From Pseudomonadales bacterium (GTDB lineage: Bacteria > Pseudomonadota > Gammaproteobacteria > Pseudomonadales > Azotimanducaceae), in contig WLWP01000001.1 in NCBI GenBank assembly GCA_012103505.1, forward strand, positions 4,402,001-4,466,000: DNA of 64,000 nucleotides, given 5' to 3'. Position numbers and translations under genes: made by a program. A model generated the notes under the pieces. It worked only from the letters and a program-made list of their open reading frames with translations. It had not been told where the DNA came from and did no database searches. Shown here piece after piece: positions 16,453 to 25,472 of this stretch (its first letter is position 1; the number at the start of each line of letters is the position of its first letter).

Positions 16453-17529
16453 TCAGGTTAGCAGCTTAGTGAGTGTCGCGATAAGTTGCTCGTTTTCCTG
16501 TGGCGTACCTATGGTAATGCGCAATTTGTCTTTCATGGTTGGGAAGTATCGGACCAGGATACCCGCGTTCTTCAGCGCCTCGTAAAGTGCCTCAGCGTTG
16601 GCTGGACTTTCTATAGTGACAGTCGCCAGAATAAAATTGGTCTGCGAAGGCGGACTCTCCAAACCAAGTTGGAGGAGGGCATTGCGCACCAAATTTCTTT
16701 GTTCGCGAACTGCGGTCCACGTGTTTTGTGCATACGCTTGATCTGTGAAAGCTGCTAGACCAACTGCCTGACTGATGTGGTCGATGTTATAGCTATCTCG
16801 AGTTTTGGTAATGATTGGGTCTATCAAAGTCTCGGTACCAAAAAGATAACCCAGCCTCATTCCAGCGAGTCCGTAGCCCTTGCTGAAAGAGCGGAGAACT
16901 AACACGTTGTCATGCTTGTTAATTAAGGAAGTACAGTCGTAGTCGAGTTCGGGGTCCACGAAGTCGACGTACGCCTCGTCTACTAACAAAACGCCATCGA
17001 GGGCGTCGGCAAGAGTCGAAAGTGTCTCAGTGTCGACTAAAGTGCCAGACGGCGCATGGGGATTAACGATACAGGTGAGTTGTGCCCCTGCCTCGTTCGC
17101 TCGCTGTGCAAAGTTCTCAGGAAACTCCCAAGATTCACCCAGTTTGATTCGCAACATTTGCGACCCGTGGATGTCCGCAAGCACCGGGTAGAGTGAATAA
17201 GACGGCTCGGTCACGGCTATGGTGGCCGTCGGTTCGACGAACGTTGTGATGGCTAGGCGAAGTGCCTCGTCGCCACCGTTGGTGATAACAATCTGGTTCT
17301 GTTCTATGCCGTGTGTTTTTGCGATCTCCACTCGTAGAGGATCCGCTGTGGGTTGTGGATATCGGCGTAGGTCCGTGCCAGTGATTGCAGCGATGGCCTC
17401 GTCGACAGCCGGGCTAGGCGGGTAGGGATTCTCGTTGGTGTTGAGTTTTATCGTCCGCCTATCGTCTGGCTGCTCCCCCCACGTATAACCTGCCATAGCT
17501 TGGATGTTCGGTCTTTGATAACTAGGCAT
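16453..17529 (-). CDS. hisC: Histidinol-phosphate aminotransferase
   Basis: A 358-residue PLP enzyme of histidine synthesis that aminates imidazole acetol phosphate. It has LNTNENPYPPSP near residue 30, NGGDEALRLA near 85, DEAYVDF at 184-190, and the PLP lysine K217 in RSFSKGYGLAGMRLGY. ATG 17529 (MPSYQRPNI) is chosen over an earlier frame start because it matches HisC length; the upstream extension is arginine/lysine-rich noise from the preceding gene. It overlaps the AI-2E transporter gene by 8 bp. No other his gene is nearby, so it may be an extra copy. Confidence 0.9.
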   Translation of the reverse strand: MPSYQRPNIQAMAGYTWGEQPDDRRTIKLNTNENPYPPSPAVDEAIAAITGTDLRRYPQPTADPLRVEIAKTHGIEQNQIVITNGGDEALRLAITTFVEPTATIAVTEPSYSLYPVLADIHGSQMLRIKLGESWEFPENFAQRANEAGAQLTCIVNPHAPSGTLVDTETLSTLADALDGVLLVDEAYVDFVDPELDYDCTSLINKHDNVLVLRSFSKGYGLAGMRLGYLFGTETLIDPIITKTRDSYNIDHISQAVGLAAFTDQAYAQNTWTAVREQRNLVRNALLQLGLESPPSQTNFILATVTIESPANAEALYEALKNAGILVRYFPTMKDKLRITIGTPQENEQLIATLTKLLT

Positions 17530-18649
17530 CTTGCGTGGACTCCGTAGACGGCTCTTTTGCGGCCTGATCACTGTCTTCTTCGCGCGCAAGTTCCACGGCA
17601 TCTGCGGGACCCAACAAAATTGCGAGCCACTCTGTGCGCGGGTTGGCTTCGAGAGCAATTTTTGCGGTCATCGTTAAAGGTACCGACAACAACATCCCAA
17701 CGGGACCGAGTACCCAACCCCAGACAACTAATGATAGAAATACGACTAGGGTAGATAGACCAAGCCCTTTGCCCATAAAGCGTGGCTCTATTGCATTACC
17801 CATTACGACGTTGATCGTGACGAAGCCAATACCCACACCAACTGCTGCACCTGGTCCAAGTTGAACAAGCGCTAGAAGCAATGGCGGTACGGCAGCAATG
17901 ATGGAACCGATTGTTGGCACATAGTTGAGGAGAAAAGCCAACAAGCCCCAGAGGACTGGGAAGTCTACGCCAAGGATCCATAGAAAGGTCGTTACGACGA
18001 GTCCGGTTGCTGCGCTTACGGAAGTTTTGATCGCTATGTAGCGATTTACGTTCTCTGCGAAGCGGGAAAAGTGAGGCATGCTGGTATGAGGGTTGCTGAG
18101 CACTTGTCCCAGTTTTTTCGGGAAGCTCGCAGCTTCCGCGAGAATAAAAATAACCGTTAGGACAATAAGGAAACTGTTGCTTAGGACGCCACCTAATCGT
18201 GCCAGCGTGGTCCCGGCAAGCTCCAGAGCTGAGTTCGGTGAGAAGTTGGTCGTAATGATCGACAGATCAGTAATATTCAATGGCTCAAGAACTGGCCGTA
18301 ACATTTCGACCGCGTCTCTTTGCAGCAGGAGCAAACGTTCCTGATAGAAGGGCAACTTAGCGGAAAAGGCAGAAGTTGATTGGGCGATAAGCATGCCCAG
18401 CAAAATAATCGTGAATACCATCAAAATCATGACGATGGGTAGAGAAAAGGCTTCCGGGATGCCTTTTCGCTGCAACCAAAACATAGGGGTCGCCGCTATG
18501 GTTGCGATAAATACGCTGAGCAAGAAAGGCACCATCAAATCTTGAGATGATTTAAGACCCGCCGCGATAACGATCAGCGCTGCGACCACCACTAAGCTTG
18601 TGCCAGCTATGTGGATGCGAGTTTCGTCCAAGTTGTTGGGTCCAGCCAT
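17522..18649 (-). CDS. AI-2E family transporter (PerM/TqsA-like)
   Basis: A 375-residue integral membrane protein with about eight helices, two near the N-terminus (LVVVAALIVIAAGL and LMVPFLLSVFIATIAATPMFWL) and the family signature region in the second half (LLAFLLNYVPTIGSIIAAVPP, then GPVGMLLSVPLTM). Members export small molecules; quorum-signal transport is proven only for a few, so the substrate is open. The C-terminus is acidic. The gene overlaps hisC by 8 bp and follows the nitrilase gene with a small gap in the opposite direction of reading order, all on the minus strand. Confidence 0.9.
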   Translation of the reverse strand: MAGPNNLDETRIHIAGTSLVVVAALIVIAAGLKSSQDLMVPFLLSVFIATIAATPMFWLQRKGIPEAFSLPIVMILMVFTIILLGMLIAQSTSAFSAKLPFYQERLLLLQRDAVEMLRPVLEPLNITDLSIITTNFSPNSALELAGTTLARLGGVLSNSFLIVLTVIFILAEAASFPKKLGQVLSNPHTSMPHFSRFAENVNRYIAIKTSVSAATGLVVTTFLWILGVDFPVLWGLLAFLLNYVPTIGSIIAAVPPLLLALVQLGPGAAVGVGIGFVTINVVMGNAIEPRFMGKGLGLSTLVVFLSLVVWGWVLGPVGMLLSVPLTMTAKIALEANPRTEWLAILLGPADAVELAREEDSDQAAKEPSTESTQDA

Positions 18650-18660
18650 TCGTATGCTCT

Positions 18661-19482
18661 CTATGAAAAAGACCGGCGGTTAGCCAGCGATGGAATTTCT
18701 TGGCGAACTTTCGCAACCAAACCTGGATCGATGGGGGCTATCGCGTAACCGTCCCCCGATGCAACTTCAGCGATGACCTGACCCCAGGGGTCCACGATCA
18801 ATGAGTGACCGTAGCTCTCGCGGTTCTTACTGTGTTGGCCATGTTGTGCTGGTGCAATCACATAAGCTTGGTTTTCGATTGCACGCGCTCTGAGCAAAGT
18901 GTGCCAGTGCATTGCACCGGTTGTTGCTGTGAAGGCCGAGGGTACGGCTAAAGCTATGGCACCTTGGTCGACGAGACTTTGATATAGACCGGGGAAACGG
19001 ACGTCGTAGCACACGGTAACGCCCAACAGTCCAAACTGTGTATTCGCCAAGACCGTGCTGTCCCCCGCGCGCGTTTGACGACTCTCCATCAAAGTTGGAC
19101 CGTTCTCTATGTCAACGTCAAACAAGTGGATCTTGCGATACATAGCGGCAATCTCACCGCTCGCGCTTAGATACACACTTGTGTTGTAACACTTAGTAGG
19201 ATCGTCAGATACTGCCTCATGAAATCCTCCGAGAAGGAGTTCAATACCCAAACTGTCTGCGAGACGCTGACAGCGTTCGAGTATCGGACCACCTTCTGGA
19301 AGGCGTTCTAGGATCTCTTGTTTACCTGCGTGGGATCCTAAGTAGGCAAATGCCTCAGCCCAGGTAACGATGTCTGCTCCCGCAGCCGCCGCAGCTCGTG
19401 AGAGCATCTCGAGCGTCTGTAGATTTGCTTCGACGTTTGTCGTTGCACAGTGCTGGACTACTGCGACTTGAGTGACAGGCAT
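18661..19482 (-). CDS. Carbon-nitrogen hydrolase (Nit1/omega-amidase type)
   Basis: A 273-residue amidase of the nitrilase superfamily. The Glu-Lys-Cys triad is seen in TWAEAFAYLG, YRKIHLFDVD and VTVCYDVRFP. These motifs most resemble the deaminated-glutathione amidase branch (Nit1/YbeM). The Cys is in the expected CYD context. ATG 19482 is used; a TTG five codons upstream would overlap the kinase gene by 8 bp. It lies just downstream of the hybrid kinase on the same strand with a gap of about 8 bp, then the transporter gene follows 12 bp later, so these may form one transcription unit. Confidence 0.88.
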   Translation of the reverse strand: MPVTQVAVVQHCATTNVEANLQTLEMLSRAAAAAGADIVTWAEAFAYLGSHAGKQEILERLPEGGPILERCQRLADSLGIELLLGGFHEAVSDDPTKCYNTSVYLSASGEIAAMYRKIHLFDVDIENGPTLMESRQTRAGDSTVLANTQFGLLGVTVCYDVRFPGLYQSLVDQGAIALAVPSAFTATTGAMHWHTLLRARAIENQAYVIAPAQHGQHSKNRESYGHSLIVDPWGQVIAEVASGDGYAIAPIDPGLVAKVRQEIPSLANRRSFS

Positions 19483-19489
19483 ACGATCC

Positions 19490-21790
19490 TTAGGCAACTA
19501 GCAGAGCGTGAATCTTAGCCAGTAATTGCTCTGAGTTCAGCGGCTTTGGAAAGACACCGCGTATACCAGCGTGTTCCAATTCCGTGCGATGAACGTTCGT
19601 TGTGTCACCGGTCATGAGAAGCACGGGTAAATCAGGTCGCAGCGCATGTAGATCTTCGGCAAGTTCCAATCCAGTGCCCTGTGGCATGAGGTAGTCTGTG
19701 ATCACTAAGTCATAGGCGTCGGGCTCGGAGACAAACGTCTGTAGCGCTTCTGCCGGACGCTTTTGCACTGTGGTGTCGAAGTGAGCATCGCCTAACAGCG
19801 CAGCAAGATACGTTGCGACACTCGGATCATCTTCGATGATTAATATCCGACTTCTTTCTCTAATGGTGTTTGCCGCGAGTTCAGGTTGTGACAGTGGTAA
19901 ATACACCGTAAAGCGAGCGCCACCTTCGGCGCGATTACCGCCGTGAACGTGGCCGTGATGTTCGTGGCTGATGCCGTGGACGACGGAGAGACCTAAGCCT
20001 GTGCCCTGTCCAACGTCTTTTGTGGTTTCGAAAGGCGTGAAAAGTTGGCTTGCGTTGCCGGATATCCCGGGACCATCGTCTTCGATACTGATGGCTACAA
20101 ATTCCCCGGAGAACTTCTTCAAACATGAACTGCAAGTTAAGTCAGATACAGCACGTTCGGAGAGATTGATGTGAATGGAACCACGATTGTTGGTTGCTTC
20201 AGCCGAGTTTAAGCAAATGTTCACTAACATTTGTTGTACCTGTTCCGGATCGCTCATCAATCTGATCGGTCGATCAGGAGTCTCCGTTGTGATGGCAACG
20301 GTGGCAGGGAGACTACCGCGCACGAAGTTCGTGCATTCTAAGAGAGTTGAACAAATATCTAGCTCTCGCGGTTCTGCTGGAGTAGACCTAGAGTAGACGA
20401 GGAGCTGGCGGACTAAATTGGCGCCGCGATGACCTGAGCGCACTATCTCATCCAGATAGCGAGTGAGCTTGGCGCGATCGGATTGTACCGTCGGGGTCTG
20501 AGCCAATTCCGCAAAACCGAGGACACTGGCCAAAATGTTATTGAAATCGTGAGCGAAGCCACCAGCAAGCTGACCAATGGTTTTCAATTTCTGTGCTTGC
20601 TGCAGTGACTTCTGCAGTTGCCGATGCTCTTCAGCGAGAGCACGGGCTGTGTTCAGTTCTCGGTTACGTCGGATGAGTTCCCGTGATTGCTGAAGGGCTT
20701 CGAAACGCTTCGTTTCCGATTGTCGTACTCGAAAAACTAGGGCTCCTGACAGGATCGTTAACTCGATAACCGAGCCGATATGCACTGCGTGGTGGGTCAA
20801 AACGGAGGCTTCGAGGAAGCCAAGCAACATTGAAGCGTGTATCAATCCGCCTGCAACAAAAGCACCTACGGCAAACAGAAAAATGCATGCTTGTGGCGAA
20901 CCGGCAAAAGCAGGTTGAGCGCTGCCGAACATCAAGACCGCAAGGACGACGTAAGTGACCACTGTTTGCCATTCGTAGTTTGCGTCCCCCGGATTGAAAG
21001 CGTTGATCAGCATGGTTAGAAAGACAAAGCCTTGCATAACTCTGTAAGCAAGACGGGTGCGCGCAAGGGTCAGAAATTTCTGTGCGAACTCGAGTAGAAA
21101 GATAAGCCCAAGGCCCCATCCTACAGCCGTGAGCACATACTGCAGGGATGGGAAGTCTGACCAGATAAACATCGCACCTGATCCATCAGCAGTCGCTAAG
21201 AACGTCATTAACGAGAATGCGTACAAACTGTAATAGAGATAGGCCTGATCTCGAGAACCAGCAAATAGTGCCAGGTTGTAGAGCACCATGATGAGAATGA
21301 GGCCGTAGTAGAAGCCATGATAGAGATTGAGTGCTGCGTTGAAGTTGGAAAATTCTGTGGCTGTCAGCACTTTTACTGGGTAGTTGGCAGCGGATTCTCC
21401 GTGGTCGCGGATATAGACTTCTGAACTTGTGGGCATGAGTGGTACCGCAAAGTTGCTGGTGACCAGCGGCCGATTCTTAACAGGCCGCACACTACCGAGT
21501 TCATGTTTGGTCAACGAACCATCGTGATCGACCACATAGAGATCGAATTTGAACAGCCAAGGGTTGTTGATCGTGAAGGCGCGGAAACCAGTATTGACCT
21601 GTGGGATTGGGTATCGAAGCCATACATCTTTTTCGACATAGCCAAGTTGTGCTACGCCTTCACCGGATTGCCAAGCGGTAGATTGCATGGCAGCTTCGAT
21701 CGAAGCGGGCTCGGTGGTCAGAATTTCGAACTTGAGTGGGGTTTCCTCGGCCAGAGCGCCGACATTGGCGCACAAGATTGCTATTGGCAA
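19490..21790 (-). CDS. 7TM-DISM hybrid sensor histidine kinase / response regulator
   Basis: A 766-residue sensor. A periplasmic 7TMR-DISMED2-like domain (about 30-165) is followed by seven membrane helices (about 175-370, starting FYYGLILIMVLYNLALF), a coiled coil, a HisKA with GGFAHDFNN near residue 410, an HATPase with GQGTGLGLSVVHGI, and a C-terminal receiver (about 647-766) with acidic EDD and the phospho-Asp in VITDYLMPQGTG. The start is uncertain: the first usual start is TTG 21790, yet the same frame runs upstream to a better signal peptide (n-region RLPYK, core FLFLPIAILCA). An ATC codon at 21829 would give that fuller version. Confidence 0.9.
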   Translation of the reverse strand: MPIAILCANVGALAEETPLKFEILTTEPASIEAAMQSTAWQSGEGVAQLGYVEKDVWLRYPIPQVNTGFRAFTINNPWLFKFDLYVVDHDGSLTKHELGSVRPVKNRPLVTSNFAVPLMPTSSEVYIRDHGESAANYPVKVLTATEFSNFNAALNLYHGFYYGLILIMVLYNLALFAGSRDQAYLYYSLYAFSLMTFLATADGSGAMFIWSDFPSLQYVLTAVGWGLGLIFLLEFAQKFLTLARTRLAYRVMQGFVFLTMLINAFNPGDANYEWQTVVTYVVLAVLMFGSAQPAFAGSPQACIFLFAVGAFVAGGLIHASMLLGFLEASVLTHHAVHIGSVIELTILSGALVFRVRQSETKRFEALQQSRELIRRNRELNTARALAEEHRQLQKSLQQAQKLKTIGQLAGGFAHDFNNILASVLGFAELAQTPTVQSDRAKLTRYLDEIVRSGHRGANLVRQLLVYSRSTPAEPRELDICSTLLECTNFVRGSLPATVAITTETPDRPIRLMSDPEQVQQMLVNICLNSAEATNNRGSIHINLSERAVSDLTCSSCLKKFSGEFVAISIEDDGPGISGNASQLFTPFETTKDVGQGTGLGLSVVHGISHEHHGHVHGGNRAEGGARFTVYLPLSQPELAANTIRERSRILIIEDDPSVATYLAALLGDAHFDTTVQKRPAEALQTFVSEPDAYDLVITDYLMPQGTGLELAEDLHALRPDLPVLLMTGDTTNVHRTELEHAGIRGVFPKPLNSEQLLAKIHALLVA

Positions 21791-21831
21791 AAAGAGGAAA
21801 TGCGCAACTTTGTAAGGTAGGCGGGTGATGC

Positions 21832-23031
21832 TTAGCTCAACTCTTCGTCAGGCAAAGTGCATTCTACCTTTACGCCTATGTATTCCTCAATTGGTGCTAG
21901 ATTGAATGCGTCGTTCTCTGACACAAAGCTTATGCTCGTACCTGTAGCGCCCGCGCGTCCCGTGCGACCGATGCGATGAACGTAGTCCTCTGCATCTTCA
22001 GGTAACTCGTAGTTAATCACATGGGTGACCCCATCTACATGTATCCCTCGACCTGCAACATCGGTTGCAATCAGAAACTGGATCTCGCCCTCTTTAAAGC
22101 GATTGAGTGTTGTTAACCGCTTCTTCTGGGGCACATCTCCAGCTAATGCTTCGCAGTTGATATCTTTCGACTTCAGATACTTAACTACGCGGTGTGTTTG
22201 GTCGCGTCGATTGGTAAAAACGATCGCCCGTTCAGCGTCTGCGTGGCTGAGCACCTTCAGTAGTGCGCGATCTTTTTCGTCAGCCGCTATCATCCAAAAT
22301 TTCTGGTCCACGGTGTCGGTTGCGACTTGCTCAGGTTCGATCACGATATGTTCAGGATCAATGGTCCAGGAATTAGCTAGACGCATCACGTCATCGTTAA
22401 ATGTGGCTGAGAAAAAGAGGGTTTGGCGTTTACGCTTGTGCGGTGTTTGATAAACAATTCGACGTACATCCGGAATAAACCCCATATCGAGCATGCGGTC
22501 CGCTTCATCAATGACGAGAGTTTCAACGTACTTGAGATTTATCGCATTACGATCAAGAAAATCGATCAAGCGCCCCGGTGTGGCGACGAGAATGTCCACG
22601 GGCTTGCGCTCTAACTTTTTGAGTTGACCCTGATAGTCCATGCCACCCACAACACAGACTGTCCGTTCTTCCATGAAGCGAGCGAGTCCTTTGGAATCAC
22701 CTTCTATTTGTAAGGCAAGCTCTCGCGTCGGTGCGAGGATCAACGCGCGTGGACAGCCTAGAGCGGGCTCTTGTTCCAGAGGATTTTCCCAGAACTGGGT
22801 AAGAAGGGAGATCAGAAATGCAGCCGTCTTACCTGTGCCGGTTTGGGCTTTGCCCGTGACGTCGTAATCAGCCAAAGCGAATGGAAGGACTTGGGCCTGG
22901 ATGGGTGTGCAATATTCGAAGCCGAGTTCAGCAATGGCCTGCATGACAGGCGCAGGTAAGGCGAAGTCGTGAAAGCGGCTTTTCTCCGAATCTTCCGGGA
23001 CGACAAAATCCTCTATTTTCCAATTAGTCAT
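21832..23031 (-). CDS. rhlB: DEAD-box RNA helicase, RhlB type
   Basis: A 399-residue ATP-dependent RNA helicase. The Q-motif region is FHDFALPAPVMQAI and YCTPIQAQ; Walker A AQTGTGKT is at 62-69, the DEAD box reads DEADRMLDMGF, motif III FFSAT follows, and HRIGRTGRAG is near the C-terminus. The pattern matches RhlB of pseudomonads more closely than RhlE or SrmB, without a long basic tail. RhlB usually works in RNA decay with RNase E. It ends just before the hybrid kinase and overlaps the upstream aminotransferase gene by 8 bp. Confidence 0.92.
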   Translation of the reverse strand: MTNWKIEDFVVPEDSEKSRFHDFALPAPVMQAIAELGFEYCTPIQAQVLPFALADYDVTGKAQTGTGKTAAFLISLLTQFWENPLEQEPALGCPRALILAPTRELALQIEGDSKGLARFMEERTVCVVGGMDYQGQLKKLERKPVDILVATPGRLIDFLDRNAINLKYVETLVIDEADRMLDMGFIPDVRRIVYQTPHKRKRQTLFFSATFNDDVMRLANSWTIDPEHIVIEPEQVATDTVDQKFWMIAADEKDRALLKVLSHADAERAIVFTNRRDQTHRVVKYLKSKDINCEALAGDVPQKKRLTTLNRFKEGEIQFLIATDVAGRGIHVDGVTHVINYELPEDAEDYVHRIGRTGRAGATGTSISFVSENDAFNLAPIEEYIGVKVECTLPDEELS

Positions 23032-24298
23032 GCATTCCTTGAGCGGTTGCTAGTTTGATACACAAGGTCAAGATAAGCATTGCCTCGGTGAGTTCATCCA
23101 GAGCGGCGAATGTTGGCGCGATTCGCACATTCCGGTCTTCTGGGTCTTTCCCGTGCGGGAAGGTCGCGCCTGCAGGGGTAAGCGTAAGTCCGACATTTTC
23201 AGCCAACTGAATGACCGTCTTGGCTAAGCCAGGACCAACATCTAACGACACGAAATAGCCGCCTTTAGGACGAGTCCACTCAGCAATTCCAAGACCGCCG
23301 AGTTCGCGTTCTAAAGTGTCTAATACGACGTCAAACTTTGGTTTGAGCAGCTCAGCATGAGCACGCATATGTTGTTCGATTCGACCTGCAAGGAATCGAC
23401 TGTGACGTAGCTGATTCACTTTATCAGGTCCGATGGTCATATGTTGTAATTCATTTTCCAATGAATCCAGTACCGTCGAGCCTGACCCGATGAAGGCGAT
23501 CCCTGCTCCTGCAAAGGTAATCTTTGAGGTCGAGGCGAACTGGATGACATGGTCCTCAGTATTGTGCTTGACGGATGCCTCATAAATCGAGGCAAGCCCA
23601 GTACCTGGGAATTCGAGATCGTGCACCGCGTACGCATTGTCCCAAAGAATGACAAAGTCATCTGCGGCGGCATCGTTTGGTAGTTGTGCCATCTGGTCAA
23701 CGACGGCGCCGGAATAAGTGCAGCCGGTCGGATTCGAATATTTGGGAACGTTCCAGATACCCTTGATATTCGGATCGTGAGTTACAAGGCTGCGAACCTG
23801 ATCCATGTTCGGACCATCGTCGGTCATGTCTACGGCGACCATTTTTATGCCCAGTGCTTCGGTCAGCGTAAAATGGCGGTCATAACCCGGCACTGGTGTA
23901 ATCAATGTCGGCGCGTCTGCCTTCTGCCAAGCACGACCGTCCTGCCAAAGACCCTTTTCCAAAGCTGTGTTAACGACGAGATGCATCAAAGCAAGGCTTG
24001 AGTTCCCTCCGGCCATAACTTGGGCTGCGGGCGTGTCTAGCAGCTCTGCTCCGAGCGCGCGCGTTTCGGGTAGACCGCGAAGCCCACCATAGTTTCTAAC
24101 ATCAGTACCGTCTTTAGCCCTATAATCGCCATCGATCGCGTCTTCCAACGCATCGCTTAAGGCGAGCTGGTCTGCCGCGGGCTTACCTCGACTTAGGTCC
24201 AGCGACAAACGGTTGCCTGAGACCAACTCGTATTGCTTGACCCAGTCCTGTAACAGACTCGTACGTTCTTCGCTGGATTTGTTCGCAAGCGTGGTCAC
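23024..24298 (-). CDS. Class Ic-type aspartate aminotransferase family enzyme
   Basis: A 424-residue PLP aminotransferase of the small group treated as the Asp_aminotransf (MocR-unrelated) family. Markers are LDLSRGKPA near residue 35, VRNYGGLRGLPETRAL, GGNSSLALMHL, KYSNPTGCTYS, and the PLP lysine in STSKITFAGAGIAF. It probably exchanges amino groups between aspartate and 2-oxoglutarate or related acids. It begins at GTG 24298, which overlaps the argC stop codon as GTGA, so translation is coupled to argC. The 3' end overlaps rhlB by 8 bp. Confidence 0.87.
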   Translation of the reverse strand: MTTLANKSSEERTSLLQDWVKQYELVSGNRLSLDLSRGKPAADQLALSDALEDAIDGDYRAKDGTDVRNYGGLRGLPETRALGAELLDTPAAQVMAGGNSSLALMHLVVNTALEKGLWQDGRAWQKADAPTLITPVPGYDRHFTLTEALGIKMVAVDMTDDGPNMDQVRSLVTHDPNIKGIWNVPKYSNPTGCTYSGAVVDQMAQLPNDAAADDFVILWDNAYAVHDLEFPGTGLASIYEASVKHNTEDHVIQFASTSKITFAGAGIAFIGSGSTVLDSLENELQHMTIGPDKVNQLRHSRFLAGRIEQHMRAHAELLKPKFDVVLDTLERELGGLGIAEWTRPKGGYFVSLDVGPGLAKTVIQLAENVGLTLTPAGATFPHGKDPEDRNVRIAPTFAALDELTEAMLILTLCIKLATAQGMHD

Positions 24299-25227
24299 AG
24301 GCCTGTCGCCTCGTTTATGCCAAGCATCAGATTCATGTTCTGGATCGCGGCACCCGATGCACCTTTGCCAAGATTGTCGTAGCGGGCCACCAGCAGGATC
24401 TGTTCTTCGTTACCTAGAACCATTATCTCTAAACGGTTTGTGTCGTTGCACGCGGTTGGATCAAGATATCCATCTGGTGCGACATCGGTACCCAACGGCA
24501 AGACGTCCACAAACTGTTCGTGCGCGTAACGTTCCGAGAGGACGTTATGAACTTCGGAGACGGTGCCTGAGAGCTCATTCGCGAAGACTGGAATTTGTAC
24601 GAGCATGCCTTTGTAGTAGTGCGCAACTGAAGGACTAAAGAAAGGTCTCACTTCAGCTCGGCTGTAAGCGTGCATCTCAGGAACGTGTTTGTGTTCTAGG
24701 GTCAGCGCGTAGAGTTGTGAGTTAAATCGATCTATCTCCGCTGCGGAAAATGCCTGCCGTTTTTCAACCATCTGTCGCCCACCGCCCGAATAACCGGACA
24801 CAGCATGGCAACGTAGGGGCAGCGTAGAGGCTAGGAGTCCGGCCTCTATCAATGGCCGGACGATCAAGATAAAACCCTGCGGATAGCACCCTGGATTGCT
24901 CACGAATTGGGCGTCCGAAATTACGCCGCGTTGGTTATCGGCGAGTTCGGGTAGACCGTAGGCCCAGTCCGGATCGACTCGATAGGCGGTGCTGGCGTCC
25001 AAAATACGCGTGTTGCCTTCAGCGAGCGCAACGGACTCTCGAGCTGCGTCATCGGGCAGACACAGAATGGCGACGTCCGAATCGATCAGACAAGCTTTAC
25101 GGCGCGCAGGATTCTTGCGCTCATCGTCAGTGAGTGTCAGTAGCTCAATGTCGTTTCGGTGCTGCAGGCGTTCGGCGATTTGCAAACCCGTCGTACCTGC
25201 TTGTCCGTCAATAAATACGAGTGTCAC
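24295..25227 (-). CDS. argC: N-acetyl-gamma-glutamyl-phosphate reductase, type 2
   Basis: A 310-residue NADPH-dependent enzyme of arginine synthesis, the shorter type 2 form. It has a dinucleotide-binding start (VFIDGQAGTTGLQIAERL), the catalytic cysteine in VSNPGCYPQGFIL, and CHAVSGYSGGGRQM followed by HKHVPEMHAYS. It starts at ATG 25227. The next gene downstream on the same strand is the aminotransferase, read through a GTGA overlap. It diverges from the TIM-barrel gene at 25473 across 245 bp. Confidence 0.9.
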   Translation of the reverse strand: MTLVFIDGQAGTTGLQIAERLQHRNDIELLTLTDDERKNPARRKACLIDSDVAILCLPDDAARESVALAEGNTRILDASTAYRVDPDWAYGLPELADNQRGVISDAQFVSNPGCYPQGFILIVRPLIEAGLLASTLPLRCHAVSGYSGGGRQMVEKRQAFSAAEIDRFNSQLYALTLEHKHVPEMHAYSRAEVRPFFSPSVAHYYKGMLVQIPVFANELSGTVSEVHNVLSERYAHEQFVDVLPLGTDVAPDGYLDPTACNDTNRLEIMVLGNEEQILLVARYDNLGKGASGAAIQNMNLMLGINEATGL

Positions 25228-25446
25228 TTGTCTGTTTTAGGGTAGTTAAAGCGGGCGCGATTTTACGGGTTATCCCGGGTCATGAATAGCGCGGTTTTGC
25301 CGGTTTCGAGGCGCGAACTTTTGGTTCGAGGGTCGTTAGGCATTATTAAGCAGAAGCCGATACTTGAGCCACCGAATCGAGCTGTTAGCACAAGTAGGCT
25401 GTTGCTTTACCCAACTACCCCTACTCCATAGGCTACGTTACGCTAG

Positions 25447-25470
25447 CGCTAATCAAAGTTAACGTTAGCG
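25447..25470. promoter_or_regulatory. Inverted repeat immediately before a start codon
   Basis: CGCTAA at 25447-25452 and TTAGCG at 25465-25470 form a six-base inverted repeat with a 12-base loop that ends two bases before the ATG at 25473. No ribosome binding site is visible in the same place. The hairpin could hide or replace it. The evidence is short and could be chance. Confidence 0.3.
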
Positions 25471-25472
25471 AC

